Assembly (NCBI GenBank): GCA_025499625.1
Contig: JAFMVD010000036.1
Coordinates: 1 to 60,241, forward strand
Direction: 5' to 3'
DNA: 60,241 nt
DNA from: Carboxylicivirga fragile
GTDB taxonomy: Bacteria; Bacteroidota; Bacteroidia; Bacteroidales; Marinilabiliaceae
The translations under genes and the position numbers were made by a program. Shown one piece after another: positions 25,331-34,819 of this stretch. The first letter of the stretch is position 1; each line of letters opens with the position of its first letter. The notes beneath the pieces are model-generated. The model saw nothing but the letters and a program-made list of their open reading frames with translations, ran no database searches and was not told where the DNA came from.

Positions 25331-26347
25331 CTACCTCTCTCTATAAATGGTTTCAAGCACTGTTTGTCCAACGGCTTTTAAAGTAGCTCTATTAATATTA
25401 CTCATGTTATCATCGTGCGTATGCCAGAAATCTCCAAAACTACTTTCTGACGAAGCATTAAATTGAATAATATTAACGCAAGGAATGTTGCGATACTTGT
25501 TCACATACACATGATCATCCGTTATCATGCCGCCTTTTTCAAAAACAAAATGATTCCCATAACCAATGTCAGATGCAATGTTCCATACATGCTGATTCAA
25601 TTCGGGTGCATATTGTAAGGAATGTAGTTCCTGGAAAAACAGGGCATTTTCAGCACCAACCATATCTAATAAAATACCATAACGGGCATAGTAGCCATCG
25701 CGATGTGGATTCTTTCCCCAATACTGCGAACCCAAACACCAGGTATGCTCTTTATAGGGTAAATCAAGATGATCGGGCTGTCCATAATCTTCAGCATCGA
25801 AAAAGATGATATCAATACCCATATCAATACCTGCCTTACCTATCTGACGCCCTATCTCCATTAAAACTCCTACTCCACTTGCACCATCGTTAGCTCCATC
25901 AATAGGACTATTGTGCTTACTTGCATCTGCATCATGATCAGCAAATGGTCGCGAGTCCCAATGGGCGAATAAGAGCAAACGATCGTTTTTATCAGGATTG
26001 AATTGTGCAATAATGTTTTTAGCTTTCAAAACAGTATTATCAAAAGCAACTACATCAGCTTCCTGAACAATCACCTCAGCACCAAAACGTTTCATTTTAC
26101 TTTCCAGATATAAAGCACATTGCGCATGTGTTTCAGTATTTGGCACACGCGGCCCAAACCCCACTTGCTTATCAATGTAATGATAGGCTGAATCGGCATT
26201 AAAAACTGGCGTTTTAACTTGTGCTTTTTGTTCTAATTGACCAGAACTCTTTTCGTCTTTTTTACCCGGAGATGAACAAGCAAAAAAAAGCAGGCCTAGC
26301 ATAAAAGTTAAACCTGCATCTTTAATTATATTTTTTATCATTAGCAT
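25331..26347 (-). CDS. M28-family lipoprotein, glutaminyl cyclase-like
   Basis: A 338-residue lipoprotein (lipobox LLFFACSS) with a zinc peptidase-like fold. It has FAHWDSRPFADHD, GANDGASGVGVLME (metal Asp), FFDAEDYG (acidic residues) and a late His in DFWHTHDDN. Porphyromonas glutaminyl cyclase has the same HWDSRP and GANDGASGV blocks. It is thus more likely to convert N-terminal Gln to pyroglutamate in the periplasm than to act as an aminopeptidase. Many exported proteins in this window have Gln as predicted first mature residue. The gene lies 10 bp behind cysS. A second ATG 6 bases in is an equal start candidate. Confidence 0.88.
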   Translation of the reverse strand: MLMIKNIIKDAGLTFMLGLLFFACSSPGKKDEKSSGQLEQKAQVKTPVFNADSAYHYIDKQVGFGPRVPNTETHAQCALYLESKMKRFGAEVIVQEADVVAFDNTVLKAKNIIAQFNPDKNDRLLLFAHWDSRPFADHDADASKHNSPIDGANDGASGVGVLMEIGRQIGKAGIDMGIDIIFFDAEDYGQPDHLDLPYKEHTWCLGSQYWGKNPHRDGYYARYGILLDMVGAENALFFQELHSLQYAPELNQHVWNIASDIGYGNHFVFEKGGMITDDHVYVNKYRNIPCVNIIQFNASSESSFGDFWHTHDDNMSNINRATLKAVGQTVLETIYRER

Positions 26348-26356
26348 GTAAACGAT

Positions 26357-27832
26357 TTATTTTAAACCCCATTCAAAGCCATCCTTGGTATCCTTCACAA
26401 CAACACCCATAGCTTGTAATTCGTTTCGAATTCGATCAGCAGTAGCCCAGTCTTTATTCGTCTTAGCTTCTATTCGTAAATTTAGCAACAACTCTATTGT
26501 CTGGCTCAACACCTCATCATTACCCGATTCTTGCGACTGACTTTCCATTTGCAATCCGAGTATATCAACCACCATATTTTTCATGAAAGTTTTGAACTGA
26601 TCCAGTTCATCAGCAGATAACGAAGCTGATCCTGACAACATATTATTGATCTGCTTAACAGCCTCAAATAAATGAGCAATTAATATCGGCGTATTTAAAT
26701 CATCACTAATGGCAGCATAACACTTCTCTTTTAATTCTTGTAAATCAAAGGAAGATGTTTCTCCGGCAGCTAGCTTATCCAATTTTGAATATCCTTCCAG
26801 CAAGCGTTCCATTCCCTTTTGAGCTGCTTTTAAAGCCTCATTAGAGAAATCAAGCGTACTGCGATAATGAGCTTGCATGATAAAGAAACGTATGGTCATC
26901 GGGCTGTATGCCTGTTCCAACAGTTCATGCTTGCCGTCAAAAAACTGCTCCAGATTGATGAAGTTACCCAATGATTTACCCATTTTCTGTCCATTAATGG
27001 TAATCATGTTGTTGTGCATCCAGTAGCGTGCCGGCGTGTGACCGTTAGCAACCGTGCTCTGAGCAATCTCACACTCGTGATGCGGAAATAACAAATCCAT
27101 TCCTCCACCATGGATATCAAATTCGGTTCCCAGGTAACGTGCACTCATGGCCGAACACTCCAAATGCCAACCAGGAAATCCATCGCTAAAGCGCGAAGGC
27201 CATCGCATTATGTGTTCTGGTGAAGCCTTCTTCCACAAAGCGAAGTCGTAACTTTGCTTTTTCTCACTCTGACCATCCAATTCGCGGGTAGTGCTCAAAA
27301 GATCCTCAATATTTCTCCCCGATAATCTACCATAGTTATGATCCTTGTTATATTTCTCAACATCGAAATACACTGAACCATTACTTTCGTAGGCTAATCC
27401 TTTTGCCAATATATCCTCAACAATTTGTAATTGCTCAATAATATGCCCTGAGGCACGTGGCTCAATACTAGGTTTACGAACGTTTAGCTGATCCATGTAC
27501 TGGTGGTAACGATCAGTATAAAACTGCACCACTTCCATTGGCTCCAATTCTTCCAATCGAGCCTTCTTGGCTATTTTATCTTCACCAACATCACCATCAC
27601 TTTCAAGATGACCAACATCGGTAATATTACGCACATATCGTACTTTATAGCCGATGTGCGTTAAATAACGGAATAATATATCGAAGGTAATTGCCGGACG
27701 CGTATGCCCTAAGTGCGGATCACCATATACCGTTGGCCCACAAACATACAATCCAACATGCTTTTCATTAAGCGGTTGAAATTCTTCTTTTTTACGCGAA
27801 AGAGTATTGTAAATAAATAATTTGTTTTCCAT
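26357..27832 (-). CDS. cysS: Cysteinyl-tRNA synthetase
   Basis: A 491-residue class I synthetase charging tRNA-Cys. The HIGH-type motif is PHLGHTRP, preceded by YVCGPTVYG with the first zinc Cys; further zinc ligands lie in WHLECSAMS and HHECE. The KMSKS motif is KMGKS. Start is ATG 27832 (MENKLFIYN); the frame extends to a TTG 9 bases upstream. It heads a transcript with the M28 gene. A tRNA-Cys gene is at 41504. Confidence 0.97.
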   Translation of the reverse strand: MENKLFIYNTLSRKKEEFQPLNEKHVGLYVCGPTVYGDPHLGHTRPAITFDILFRYLTHIGYKVRYVRNITDVGHLESDGDVGEDKIAKKARLEELEPMEVVQFYTDRYHQYMDQLNVRKPSIEPRASGHIIEQLQIVEDILAKGLAYESNGSVYFDVEKYNKDHNYGRLSGRNIEDLLSTTRELDGQSEKKQSYDFALWKKASPEHIMRWPSRFSDGFPGWHLECSAMSARYLGTEFDIHGGGMDLLFPHHECEIAQSTVANGHTPARYWMHNNMITINGQKMGKSLGNFINLEQFFDGKHELLEQAYSPMTIRFFIMQAHYRSTLDFSNEALKAAQKGMERLLEGYSKLDKLAAGETSSFDLQELKEKCYAAISDDLNTPILIAHLFEAVKQINNMLSGSASLSADELDQFKTFMKNMVVDILGLQMESQSQESGNDEVLSQTIELLLNLRIEAKTNKDWATADRIRNELQAMGVVVKDTKDGFEWGLK

Positions 27833-27876
27833 GCTCGTCAATCTAGCTCTCTTTTAACAAGCTGCTAAATTACAAA

Positions 27877-28677
27877 TTATTGTGATTTTTTTGCGGTCTC
27901 TGTTCTTTTTAGTTCACCATTCTCATAATGCTGAGTCGAAACAAGTTCGCCTTTTTCATCATACTGGTAGTACTGTCCATTAAAAAGTTTACCCCTTACA
28001 AAAAATCCTTTTCGCTCAGGTTTTCCTTGCAGATTGTACACGATGCTCATGCCTGTACCATTGAATGAAGATATTTCCTTGGCAGGCGCTTCTTCCTTGA
28101 CTGGTTCGTGAACCACATTATCAGCAAACTTACCATCGTCGTATATGCGCTCGGTAATGAGCTGGCCTTCCTGATTAAATATCTTTAACGAACCAACCGT
28201 CTTTCCACTATCCCACTCACCTTTATATTTTAAAGCACCATTTTCATGATAGTATTTCTGCTCGCCACTACGGGTTCCTTTTTCGTTGTAGTTCCAATCG
28301 TAAGCTAATTTACCCGACTTATGGTAAAACTTATAAGGCCCTTCCCAGTGATCAACGTTCCAATAGCCTTCTTCCGACACTTTACCGTTTTCTTGAAAAA
28401 AACGAGAAGGCCCAATGGCCGCGCCTTTTTTATAAGAAATTTCATGCTTTTTTGCACCCGATGGGTAAAAGGCCTCCCAAACACCATGCTTTCGATTGTT
28501 TAGATATGTTCCTTTTTCGGTAATTCTTTCACCAACATTATCGAAACTGATCCATAAACCCTGCTTCAATTTTCGGGCATCCGTCACATTAATTGTATCT
28601 CCTTCATAGACACGATAACTCTGTCCCTCAAGAGAAAAAAACATTAGGAATAATATACTTGCAAATACTAATCTCAT
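27877..28677 (-). CDS. Exported MORN-like repeat protein (YwqK family)
   Basis: A 266-residue protein with a signal peptide ending LEG before Gln20, then about seven repeats of the type G-x-(W/Y)-x-x-(Y/F)-x-x-x-G-x-(L/K), such as GVWEAFYPSGAKK, GPYKFYHKSGKLA and GEQKYYHENGALK. This is the MORN-variant pattern called YwqK in databases, where the antitoxin name rests on a Bacillus homolog. Here no toxin lies nearby and the export signal argues against that role. It lies 44 bp upstream of cysS. Start 28677 is chosen for the signal peptide over 28689. Confidence 0.85.
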   Translation of the reverse strand: MRLVFASILFLMFFSLEGQSYRVYEGDTINVTDARKLKQGLWISFDNVGERITEKGTYLNNRKHGVWEAFYPSGAKKHEISYKKGAAIGPSRFFQENGKVSEEGYWNVDHWEGPYKFYHKSGKLAYDWNYNEKGTRSGEQKYYHENGALKYKGEWDSGKTVGSLKIFNQEGQLITERIYDDGKFADNVVHEPVKEEAPAKEISSFNGTGMSIVYNLQGKPERKGFFVRGKLFNGQYYQYDEKGELVSTQHYENGELKRTETAKKSQ

Positions 28678-28941
28678 ATCATTAACCATTCAAGTTCAGG
28701 TTATTTAGGGTCATTGACCAGAAATAATTAATTCGAAATCATGAAATGATACGGCTTTTACTGTTAAAAGGTTGTAATTAAATCTCACTTTTTATGCCCT
28801 CACGCAAACTATGCTTACCATTTAAATCACCAACTTATCAAGATTATTTTAGCTTTTTTAGAATAATTTCAGACACAACTCAGCACAATTAAACTTATAT
28901 TGTCAATATTATCATATATACCCCAAGAAATAATTTAGAAC

Positions 28942-31098
28942 ATGGGACAAAAGAAGAAAAAGAAAAATCCATCAAGAAAAACAGAATTACGTCAATTAAT
29001 ACAAGGCTTATTTTTTAACCAGCCCAAACGTACTTTTAACTACAAACAAGTTTCAGCCCTTCTCGAAGTAAAAAAGAAAAGTGGCCGACAAATGGTTCAA
29101 ATTATACTGACTGAATTACATGAGTCAGGTTACCTCACCGAAGTTATTGCTGGAAAATACAAACTACTGAGTCGCGGTTCAACCGTTACTGGTGTCATTG
29201 ACATGACTGCTTCAGGCTCAGCCTTTGTGGTACCTGATGATGGTAGTGAAGAAGATGTATTTATTCCACGCAACAACATGAATAAAGCCCTCAACGGCGA
29301 TCGCGTTAAGGTGTTTCAGAATGCACGAAGGCGAAATAAACAGCCAGAAGGTGAAGTCATTGAAATATTGAAGCGCAAACGAGAGACCTTCGTGGGAATT
29401 ATGCAAATCTCAAGAGGTTTAGCATTCTTAGTGGTTGATGATCGTGTCATGCAACACGACATTTTCATACCATCAAATAAATTAAATGATGCTCAGGGTG
29501 GGCAAAAGGCAATAGCACGTATTGTTGAATGGCCCAAAAGAGCAAAAAACCCAATTGGTGAAATTGTTGATGTACTGGGTGATGTTGGAGACAACCAAAC
29601 CGAGATGCATGCAATTTTAGCTGAATTTAACTTGCCTTACAAATATCCACAAAACGTAAATGCGGCAGCTGAAAAGATGGATGCGGGCATTACACCCGAA
29701 GAAATCAAAAAACGACGCGATTTTAGGGAAGTAACCACTTTTACCATTGACCCTGCCGATGCTAAAGATTTTGACGACGCCTTGTCCATCCAAAAGTTAG
29801 ATAATGGTAATTGGGAAGTTGGTGTTCACATTGCCGATGTGACGCATTACGTTACCGAAGATAGCATACTCGAAAAAGAAGCTTTTGACCGAGCGACTTC
29901 TGTTTACCTGGTCGACAGGGTTGTTCCTATGCTACCCGAACATTTAAGTAACGGCATTTGCTCGCTGCGCCCACACGAAGAAAAGTTATGTTTTTCAGTT
30001 GTATTTGAAATAAGCGATCAGGCCGAAATACTCGATAGTTGGGTTGGCCGAACTGTAATTTATTCTGATCGACGTTTCACATACGAGGAAGCACAACAGG
30101 TAATTGAAACCGGGGAAGGTGATTTAAATAAAGAGATACTAACGCTTGACAGACTTGCTAAGCTTCTTCGGGATAAGCGCTTTAGAGATGGTGCCATTGG
30201 TTTTGAGCGCATTGAAGTGAAATTCAACATCGACGAAACCGGGAAACCTTTGGGTGTCTACTTTAAAGAATCGAAAGATGCCAATAAACTGATAGAAGAG
30301 TTTATGCTATCTGCTAACAGACGAGTAGCCGAACTTGTTGGCAAGAAAGAAATGAATAAAGGAGGTCGCTCCAAAGCTAAAACCTTTGTCTATCGAATTC
30401 ATGATGTGCCCAACCCTGACAAATACGAGGCCTTTGCTTCATTTGTTCGTCGTTTTGGTTACGAGGCTTTGCCTAAGGGTGAAGAATCTGTAAATGCTTC
30501 CTTAAACCGCTTACTAAAAGAAGTGCAAGGCAAAGGTGAGCAAAACATGGTGGAAACTTTAGCAGTACGAACCATGGCAAAAGCCATTTATTCCACACAT
30601 AACATTGGTCACTATGGTTTATCTTTCAAACACTACAGCCACTTTACCTCACCAATTCGCCGTTATCCTGATATGATGGTGCACCGTTTGCTCGATCGCT
30701 ATTTAAAAGGTGGCGGTTCGGTTAACGAAGATGAATACGAAGAAATGTGCGAACATTGCTCCGACATGGAACAACGCGCAGCCAATGCCGAACGTTCATC
30801 CATTAAGTACAAGCAAGTTGAGTTTATGAAAGACAAAGTGGGGCAGGAATTTGATGGAGTGGTTTCAGGCGTAACCGAATGGGGTCTTTATGTTGAAATA
30901 CTTGAAAACAAATGCGAAGGAATGATTCCTATTCGTGATTTGGATGATGACTATTACCATTTCGATGAAAAAGAATATTGCCTGATCGGACGTAAATACA
31001 ACCGTCGTTATCAGTTGGGTGAAAATTTGAGGATAGTTATTGCCAATGCCAACTTAGAACGTAAACAACTGGATTTTGCCCTGGCAGATGAGAAATAA
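28942..31098 (+). CDS. rnr: Ribonuclease R
   Basis: This 718-residue 3'-5' exoribonuclease degrades structured RNA. Domain order: basic N-terminal winged-helix segment (1-70), cold-shock domains (about 80-225), the RNB catalytic core with DPADAKDFDDALS (Asp metal ligands) and FTSPIRRYPDMMVHR, and a C-terminal S1 domain (GVVSGVTEWGLYVEI). Length fits the family. It is divergent from the MORN-like gene; the 253-bp gap between them shows no hairpin or clear -7 box. Confidence 0.97.
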   Translation: MGQKKKKKNPSRKTELRQLIQGLFFNQPKRTFNYKQVSALLEVKKKSGRQMVQIILTELHESGYLTEVIAGKYKLLSRGSTVTGVIDMTASGSAFVVPDDGSEEDVFIPRNNMNKALNGDRVKVFQNARRRNKQPEGEVIEILKRKRETFVGIMQISRGLAFLVVDDRVMQHDIFIPSNKLNDAQGGQKAIARIVEWPKRAKNPIGEIVDVLGDVGDNQTEMHAILAEFNLPYKYPQNVNAAAEKMDAGITPEEIKKRRDFREVTTFTIDPADAKDFDDALSIQKLDNGNWEVGVHIADVTHYVTEDSILEKEAFDRATSVYLVDRVVPMLPEHLSNGICSLRPHEEKLCFSVVFEISDQAEILDSWVGRTVIYSDRRFTYEEAQQVIETGEGDLNKEILTLDRLAKLLRDKRFRDGAIGFERIEVKFNIDETGKPLGVYFKESKDANKLIEEFMLSANRRVAELVGKKEMNKGGRSKAKTFVYRIHDVPNPDKYEAFASFVRRFGYEALPKGEESVNASLNRLLKEVQGKGEQNMVETLAVRTMAKAIYSTHNIGHYGLSFKHYSHFTSPIRRYPDMMVHRLLDRYLKGGGSVNEDEYEEMCEHCSDMEQRAANAERSSIKYKQVEFMKDKVGQEFDGVVSGVTEWGLYVEILENKCEGMIPIRDLDDDYYHFDEKEYCLIGRKYNRRYQLGENLRIVIANANLERKQLDFALADEK

Positions 31099-31151
31099 CA
31101 TGTTTCGACCAAAAAAGTCGACAAAAACATAACAATCTGATTACATGCGAT

Positions 31152-31193
31152 AAACGCCAAGTTAAATATTGAACATTTAATTTGGCGTTTTTA
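31152..31193 (+). terminator. Terminator after rnr
   Basis: AAACGCCAA / TTGGCGTTT (31152-31160, 31182-31190) with additional pairing inside, followed by TT and an AT-rich tail, lies 53 bp past the rnr stop. Confidence 0.8.
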
Positions 31194-31247
31194 TTTCGTG
31201 AAAACTATTCCTATTTTAGCACAGCTATAAAACTGAATAAACTGATT

Positions 31248-31853
31248 ATGACTGACACATATCCTTCTGGTGCACAAAATGATGGAATGCGCAATACGAT
31301 AATTGAAGCTGCAAGAGAGCTTTTTGCCAAATTTGGTTACAAGAAAACCACGATGGAAGATATAGCTCAAGCGCTTCGAAAGGGTAAAAGCTCACTTTAT
31401 TATTATTTCAAAAATAAGGAAGAGATATTTCAGGCCGTCATAGAAATGGAGGAAGAACTATTGTTCTCAAAACTTCATAAAGTAGTGGATTCAGAAAATG
31501 ATGCCAAAAGTAAACTCCGTGAATACATCATCACACGCATGGAAACAATACATCAGCTTGAGAACTATTTGAAAGCGCTTAAAGATGACATGCTTGGAGG
31601 TTATGAATTTTTTGGAAGATTAAAAACCAAAGGAGAAAAAGAGGAAGCCAAGTTACTTATTCAAATACTTGAGGAAGGAACTGCTGATAACACTTTTCAG
31701 GTTAAAAATGTACCAATGGCAGCTGTAGCGTTTGCAACCGCATTAAAAGGCTTAGAAGTGCCTCTATTCAAATCACAGAATAACTTCGATGACTTTAAGG
31801 TTCAGATAGAAAACATTCTGAACATCCTGTTTTATGGATTAATAAAACGATAA
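31248..31853 (+). CDS. TetR/AcrR-family transcriptional regulator
   Basis: A 201-residue regulator. The N-terminal HTH (about residues 15-60) reads LFAKFGYKKTTMEDIAQAL, then GKSSLYYYFKNKEEIF; the C-terminal ligand-binding half is helical and not assignable. The ATG at 31248 lies beyond the rnr terminator, while the longer frame from 31182 overlaps it and is rejected. It is 37 bp upstream of metA on the same strand; whether it regulates metA is unknown. Confidence 0.92.
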   Translation: MTDTYPSGAQNDGMRNTIIEAARELFAKFGYKKTTMEDIAQALRKGKSSLYYYFKNKEEIFQAVIEMEEELLFSKLHKVVDSENDAKSKLREYIITRMETIHQLENYLKALKDDMLGGYEFFGRLKTKGEKEEAKLLIQILEEGTADNTFQVKNVPMAAVAFATALKGLEVPLFKSQNNFDDFKVQIENILNILFYGLIKR

Positions 31854-31890
31854 CAAAGCAAAACATTAACCACCAGAATAAAATAACCAC

Positions 31891-32808
31891 ATGCCAATTA
31901 AAATTCCCGATGCATTGCCTGCTCGCGATGTACTTGAAAAGGAGAATGTATTTGTAATTGGAGAATCCAAAGCTGTTCACCAGGATATCAGACCATTAAA
32001 AATATTGATATTAAACCTGATGCCTTTGAAAATTGCTACGGAATCTCACCTACTACGCTCCTTGTCAAACAGTCCTTTACAGGTAGAAGTTGATTTTTTG
32101 ATGACCTCAAGTCATGTGTCGAAAAATACACCTCGTGAGCACCTCATATCATTTTATAAAGTATTTAGTGAGGTCAGACAAAACAAGTACGATGGCTTAA
32201 TAATTACCGGTGCTCCGGTAGAGCTCTTGGATTTTGAAGCAGTGAATTACTGGGATGAGCTGACGGAGATTATGGATTGGAGCAAAACCAATGTGACCAG
32301 TACTTTTCATATTTGCTGGGGAGCTCAAGCCGGTTTGTACCACCACTTTGGCATCAAAAAATACAAGCTCTATAAAAAGATGTTTGGTGTATTTAAACAC
32401 ACTGTATCTGTACCTGATGAGCCCCTTATGAGAGGTTTTAACGATCAGTTTCATGCCCCTCACTCGCGTTACACAGAGATTAAATTAGATGATTTAGTTA
32501 AGGATGATCGCTTGGTTGTTCTTTCAACTTCGGAAAAAGCTGGCGTTTACATGGTGATGTCAAAGGATCGGCGCCAGATATTTGTTACTGGTCACTCAGA
32601 ATATGACGCGCAAACTTTAAACGAAGAGTACCAACGTGACTTAGCTAAAGGGCTCGACATGGCTGTTCCACACAATTATTATCCAGACAATGACCCGGAT
32701 AAAGATCCAATGGTTTTATGGCGAAGTCATGCAAGTTTGCTGTATTCAAATTGGTTGAACCACTATGTTTACCAGGCAACGCCATTCCAAATTGATGAAA
32801 TAAAATAG
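31891..32808 (+). CDS. metAA: Homoserine O-acyltransferase MetA, probably acetyl-CoA type
   Basis: This 305-residue enzyme makes O-acylhomoserine for methionine synthesis. The catalytic Cys142 is in [10 protein letters not shown] and the His-Glu pair in [12 protein letters not shown]. The acyl-CoA selectivity site reads TGAPVE, with Glu at position 111. Work on MetA enzymes showed that Glu111 favours acetyl-CoA and Gly111 succinyl-CoA, so acetyl-homoserine is predicted despite the family's usual succinyltransferase name. A HAD-family gene follows after 3 bp. Confidence 0.95.
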   Translation: MPIKIPDALPARDVLEKENVFVIGESKAVHQDIRPLKILILNLMPLKIATESHLLRSLSNSPLQVEVDFLMTSSHVSKNTPREHLISFYKVFSEVRQNKYDGLIITGAPVELLDFEAVNYWDELTEIMDWSKTNVTSTFHICWGAQAGLYHHFGIKKYKLYKKMFGVFKHTVSVPDEPLMRGFNDQFHAPHSRYTEIKLDDLVKDDRLVVLSTSEKAGVYMVMSKDRRQIFVTGHSEYDAQTLNEEYQRDLAKGLDMAVPHNYYPDNDPDKDPMVLWRSHASLLYSNWLNHYVYQATPFQIDEIK

Positions 32809-32811
32809 AAT

Positions 32812-33624
32812 ATGACACAACTTCTTGCCTGCGACTTGGATGGCACCATTTACAATCGCCAGAATGGTTTTAATGATGCTGACATTGATGTTCTGAAGAA
32901 GATTGGGCAAGAAGGTACCATCCGTGTCATTGCAACCGGACGAACATTTCAATCTGCACTATCTGTAATTGACAAGGATTTTCCGATTGATTATTTGGTA
33001 TTTTCGTCTGGCGCTGGTATTTACAATTGGAAAACTCAAAAACTACTTCAAAGCACAAACCTTGGTTATGAGCAAACTCAAAAGGTTAGCAATATACTCA
33101 ACCAACTAGAAGTAGAATACACCATTCACCACCCCATACCTGACAATCATTTATTTTTTCATTCAACCAATAATAATCCGCATCCTGACTTTGAACGCTA
33201 CATTGATTTTAATAAGTCGCATGCCGAAGCTGAGAATTCAAAACTACCTCAGCTCGATTACTCACAAACTTTAGCTTTTGTAAAAGACATGGATCAATTT
33301 AAATCCATTGAATCAAAATTGGACGGCATTAAAATTATTAGAGCCACTTCGCCCATCGATGGTAAAAGCATATGGATGGAGTTTTTTAATTCTGAGGTTT
33401 CAAAGGCTGAAGGCATTAAACAACTTTGTAAAAAGCTTAATGTAGAAGATACAGATGTGAGTGTAATTGGTAATGATTACAATGATATTGACATGCTACA
33501 TCATTACCAATCATCATTTATTGTTGCTAACGCTCCAGTGGATTTAAAAGTGCAATTTGAAAACTTGGTTGAGATATCTGAGGCGCCTTTGGCAGATTGG
33601 TACAAACGATTCCATAAGAAATAA
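32812..33624 (+). CDS. HAD-superfamily Cof-type phosphatase
   Basis: A 270-residue haloacid-dehalogenase hydrolase of the Cof/type IIB cap subfamily. Motif I is CDLDGTIYN (Asp8, Asp10), motif II is VIATGRTF, motif III a Lys in SKAEGIKQL, and motif IV GNDYNDIDML. Such enzymes dephosphorylate small phosphates such as sugar phosphates or pyridoxal phosphate. The substrate is not predictable. It is probably co-transcribed with metA and is convergent with the next gene (8 bp apart). Confidence 0.94.
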   Translation: MTQLLACDLDGTIYNRQNGFNDADIDVLKKIGQEGTIRVIATGRTFQSALSVIDKDFPIDYLVFSSGAGIYNWKTQKLLQSTNLGYEQTQKVSNILNQLEVEYTIHHPIPDNHLFFHSTNNNPHPDFERYIDFNKSHAEAENSKLPQLDYSQTLAFVKDMDQFKSIESKLDGIKIIRATSPIDGKSIWMEFFNSEVSKAEGIKQLCKKLNVEDTDVSVIGNDYNDIDMLHHYQSSFIVANAPVDLKVQFENLVEISEAPLADWYKRFHKK

Positions 33625-33631
33625 TACAACT

Positions 33632-34459
33632 TTACTTCTTTTCAATTTCAGCAGTCATTGTATGGCGCAAACCTTCTGCTCCCACAAAAACAGCCTTAAC
33701 CGAGCCAATTAGTATTTTTGCTTCAACAATTATGGGAATTCTATTTTGATCATCCGTTACCCAAACGGTCATATCCTCACCACTTTCAAAAATGGTTCCC
33801 TCAACTAATAAGGGTGAAAATTTTAAACAATTAAACCTACGCCCGTCTCTATTTTTTATCACTTCTTTTCCCAGATAACGAATATAAATATCATGAATTT
33901 CGCCATCCACAACCATACTGATTGGTATTTTCTCATCGGGTGAATAAAGAGAGAAATCAATGTTACGTGCCTTATAAACCATGGTTAGAATGTCGAAGGA
34001 ACAAGCTTTCCAGGGGAATGTTAAATTCTTTAATTCCTCATCCTCTTTCTGAATCTTAGCGGAAATGAATCGCTTTTCGTGATCAAATCTATAAAGGTAG
34101 CTGGCATGCTTGCTCCCCTCATTTGTTATGCGTTTAAAAGCAAAGGGCTCAATAAATAAAGTATCAGTATAAACCTCGAAAGTATCGCGAACCCGATAAA
34201 GCTTATCGTATGATTTATAAGTTGCTCCGTGTGCTTTCATCTGGTAAGCCGGCTTACCTTCGTACCTGGTTGAATCAACTGTAAAAGAAACATGACCAGC
34301 ATTCAACCAAATGAAGCCCCAATTATAATAGGCGTGATAATTAACAACTTCCCCATGCTGAAAAGCCTCATTAACATCCTCACACTGAGCCTGGCCTGAT
34401 AAAAGAGAAGCACACAACAGTAATGCGCTAAAAACTATTTTTAGCAAACGATTTAACAT
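33632..34459 (-). CDS. DUF3108 domain exported protein
   Basis: A 275-residue protein with a signal peptide ending GQA before Gln-Cys. It then shows the DUF3108 pattern: GEVVNYHAYYNWGFIWLNAG, a Y-K-S-Y-D-K segment and a C-terminal VWVTDDQNRIPIIVEAKI. DUF3108 proteins are periplasmic or outer-membrane-associated beta-rich proteins of unknown function. ATGs at 34486 and 34480 would add 9 or 7 residues ahead of the signal; 34459 gives the cleanest signal peptide. It is the last gene of a reverse-strand run with the thiamine-binding-type and Ig-like genes. Confidence 0.88.
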   Translation of the reverse strand: MLNRLLKIVFSALLLCASLLSGQAQCEDVNEAFQHGEVVNYHAYYNWGFIWLNAGHVSFTVDSTRYEGKPAYQMKAHGATYKSYDKLYRVRDTFEVYTDTLFIEPFAFKRITNEGSKHASYLYRFDHEKRFISAKIQKEDEELKNLTFPWKACSFDILTMVYKARNIDFSLYSPDEKIPISMVVDGEIHDIYIRYLGKEVIKNRDGRRFNCLKFSPLLVEGTIFESGEDMTVWVTDDQNRIPIIVEAKILIGSVKAVFVGAEGLRHTMTAEIEKK

Positions 34460-34504
34460 TCCGAGAATTTGATTTGACATTGCCACTAAAGCAATAATCA
34501 GGCC

Positions 34505-34816
34505 TTATTTTTTTACAGTTCCAATTTTCTTCTCAATAGAAGCAATCTTTCCAGTTATGCGACCAACTTTGTTCTTTTGAGCATCAATGTTAATGGAACA
34601 ATAAACCCGATCGGATATTGGCTCTAAAATATCATAGCTTTGCTGAACAATGGCCAGTGCTTCGGCCATGGTAGCAGTCTCGATAGTAGTTCCCATAGGA
34701 TTCAATTTATAGGTAACTCCACTCTGATCAATATTCTTAATTAATTGACTAACATATTGACTAACACTGTCTCCCTTATCGGTTGGAAACATAGCAAAAT
34801 TAAGCAGTACAGACAT
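34505..34816 (-). CDS. MTH1187/YqgV family thiamine-binding-type protein
   Basis: A 103-residue ferredoxin-like protein of the DUF77/MTH1187 family: N-terminal LLNFAMFPTDKG, then KLNPMGTTIETATMAEAL and RVYCSINIDAQKN. Members form tetramers, and some bind thiamine or its pyrimidine part in the cytoplasm. No thiamine genes are nearby. It starts 3 bp after the Ig-like lipoprotein gene. Confidence 0.92.
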   Translation of the reverse strand: MSVLLNFAMFPTDKGDSVSQYVSQLIKNIDQSGVTYKLNPMGTTIETATMAEALAIVQQSYDILEPISDRVYCSINIDAQKNKVGRITGKIASIEKKIGTVKK

Positions 34817-34819
34817 AAC

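Noticed and set aside
27877-28677. Antitoxin function of the YwqK-like protein
   Set aside because: It has an export signal and no adjacent toxin gene; the family name reflects one Bacillus member.
31182-31247. Upstream start of the TetR gene
   Set aside because: The extension lies within the rnr terminator stem and adds residues unlike any TetR N-terminus.
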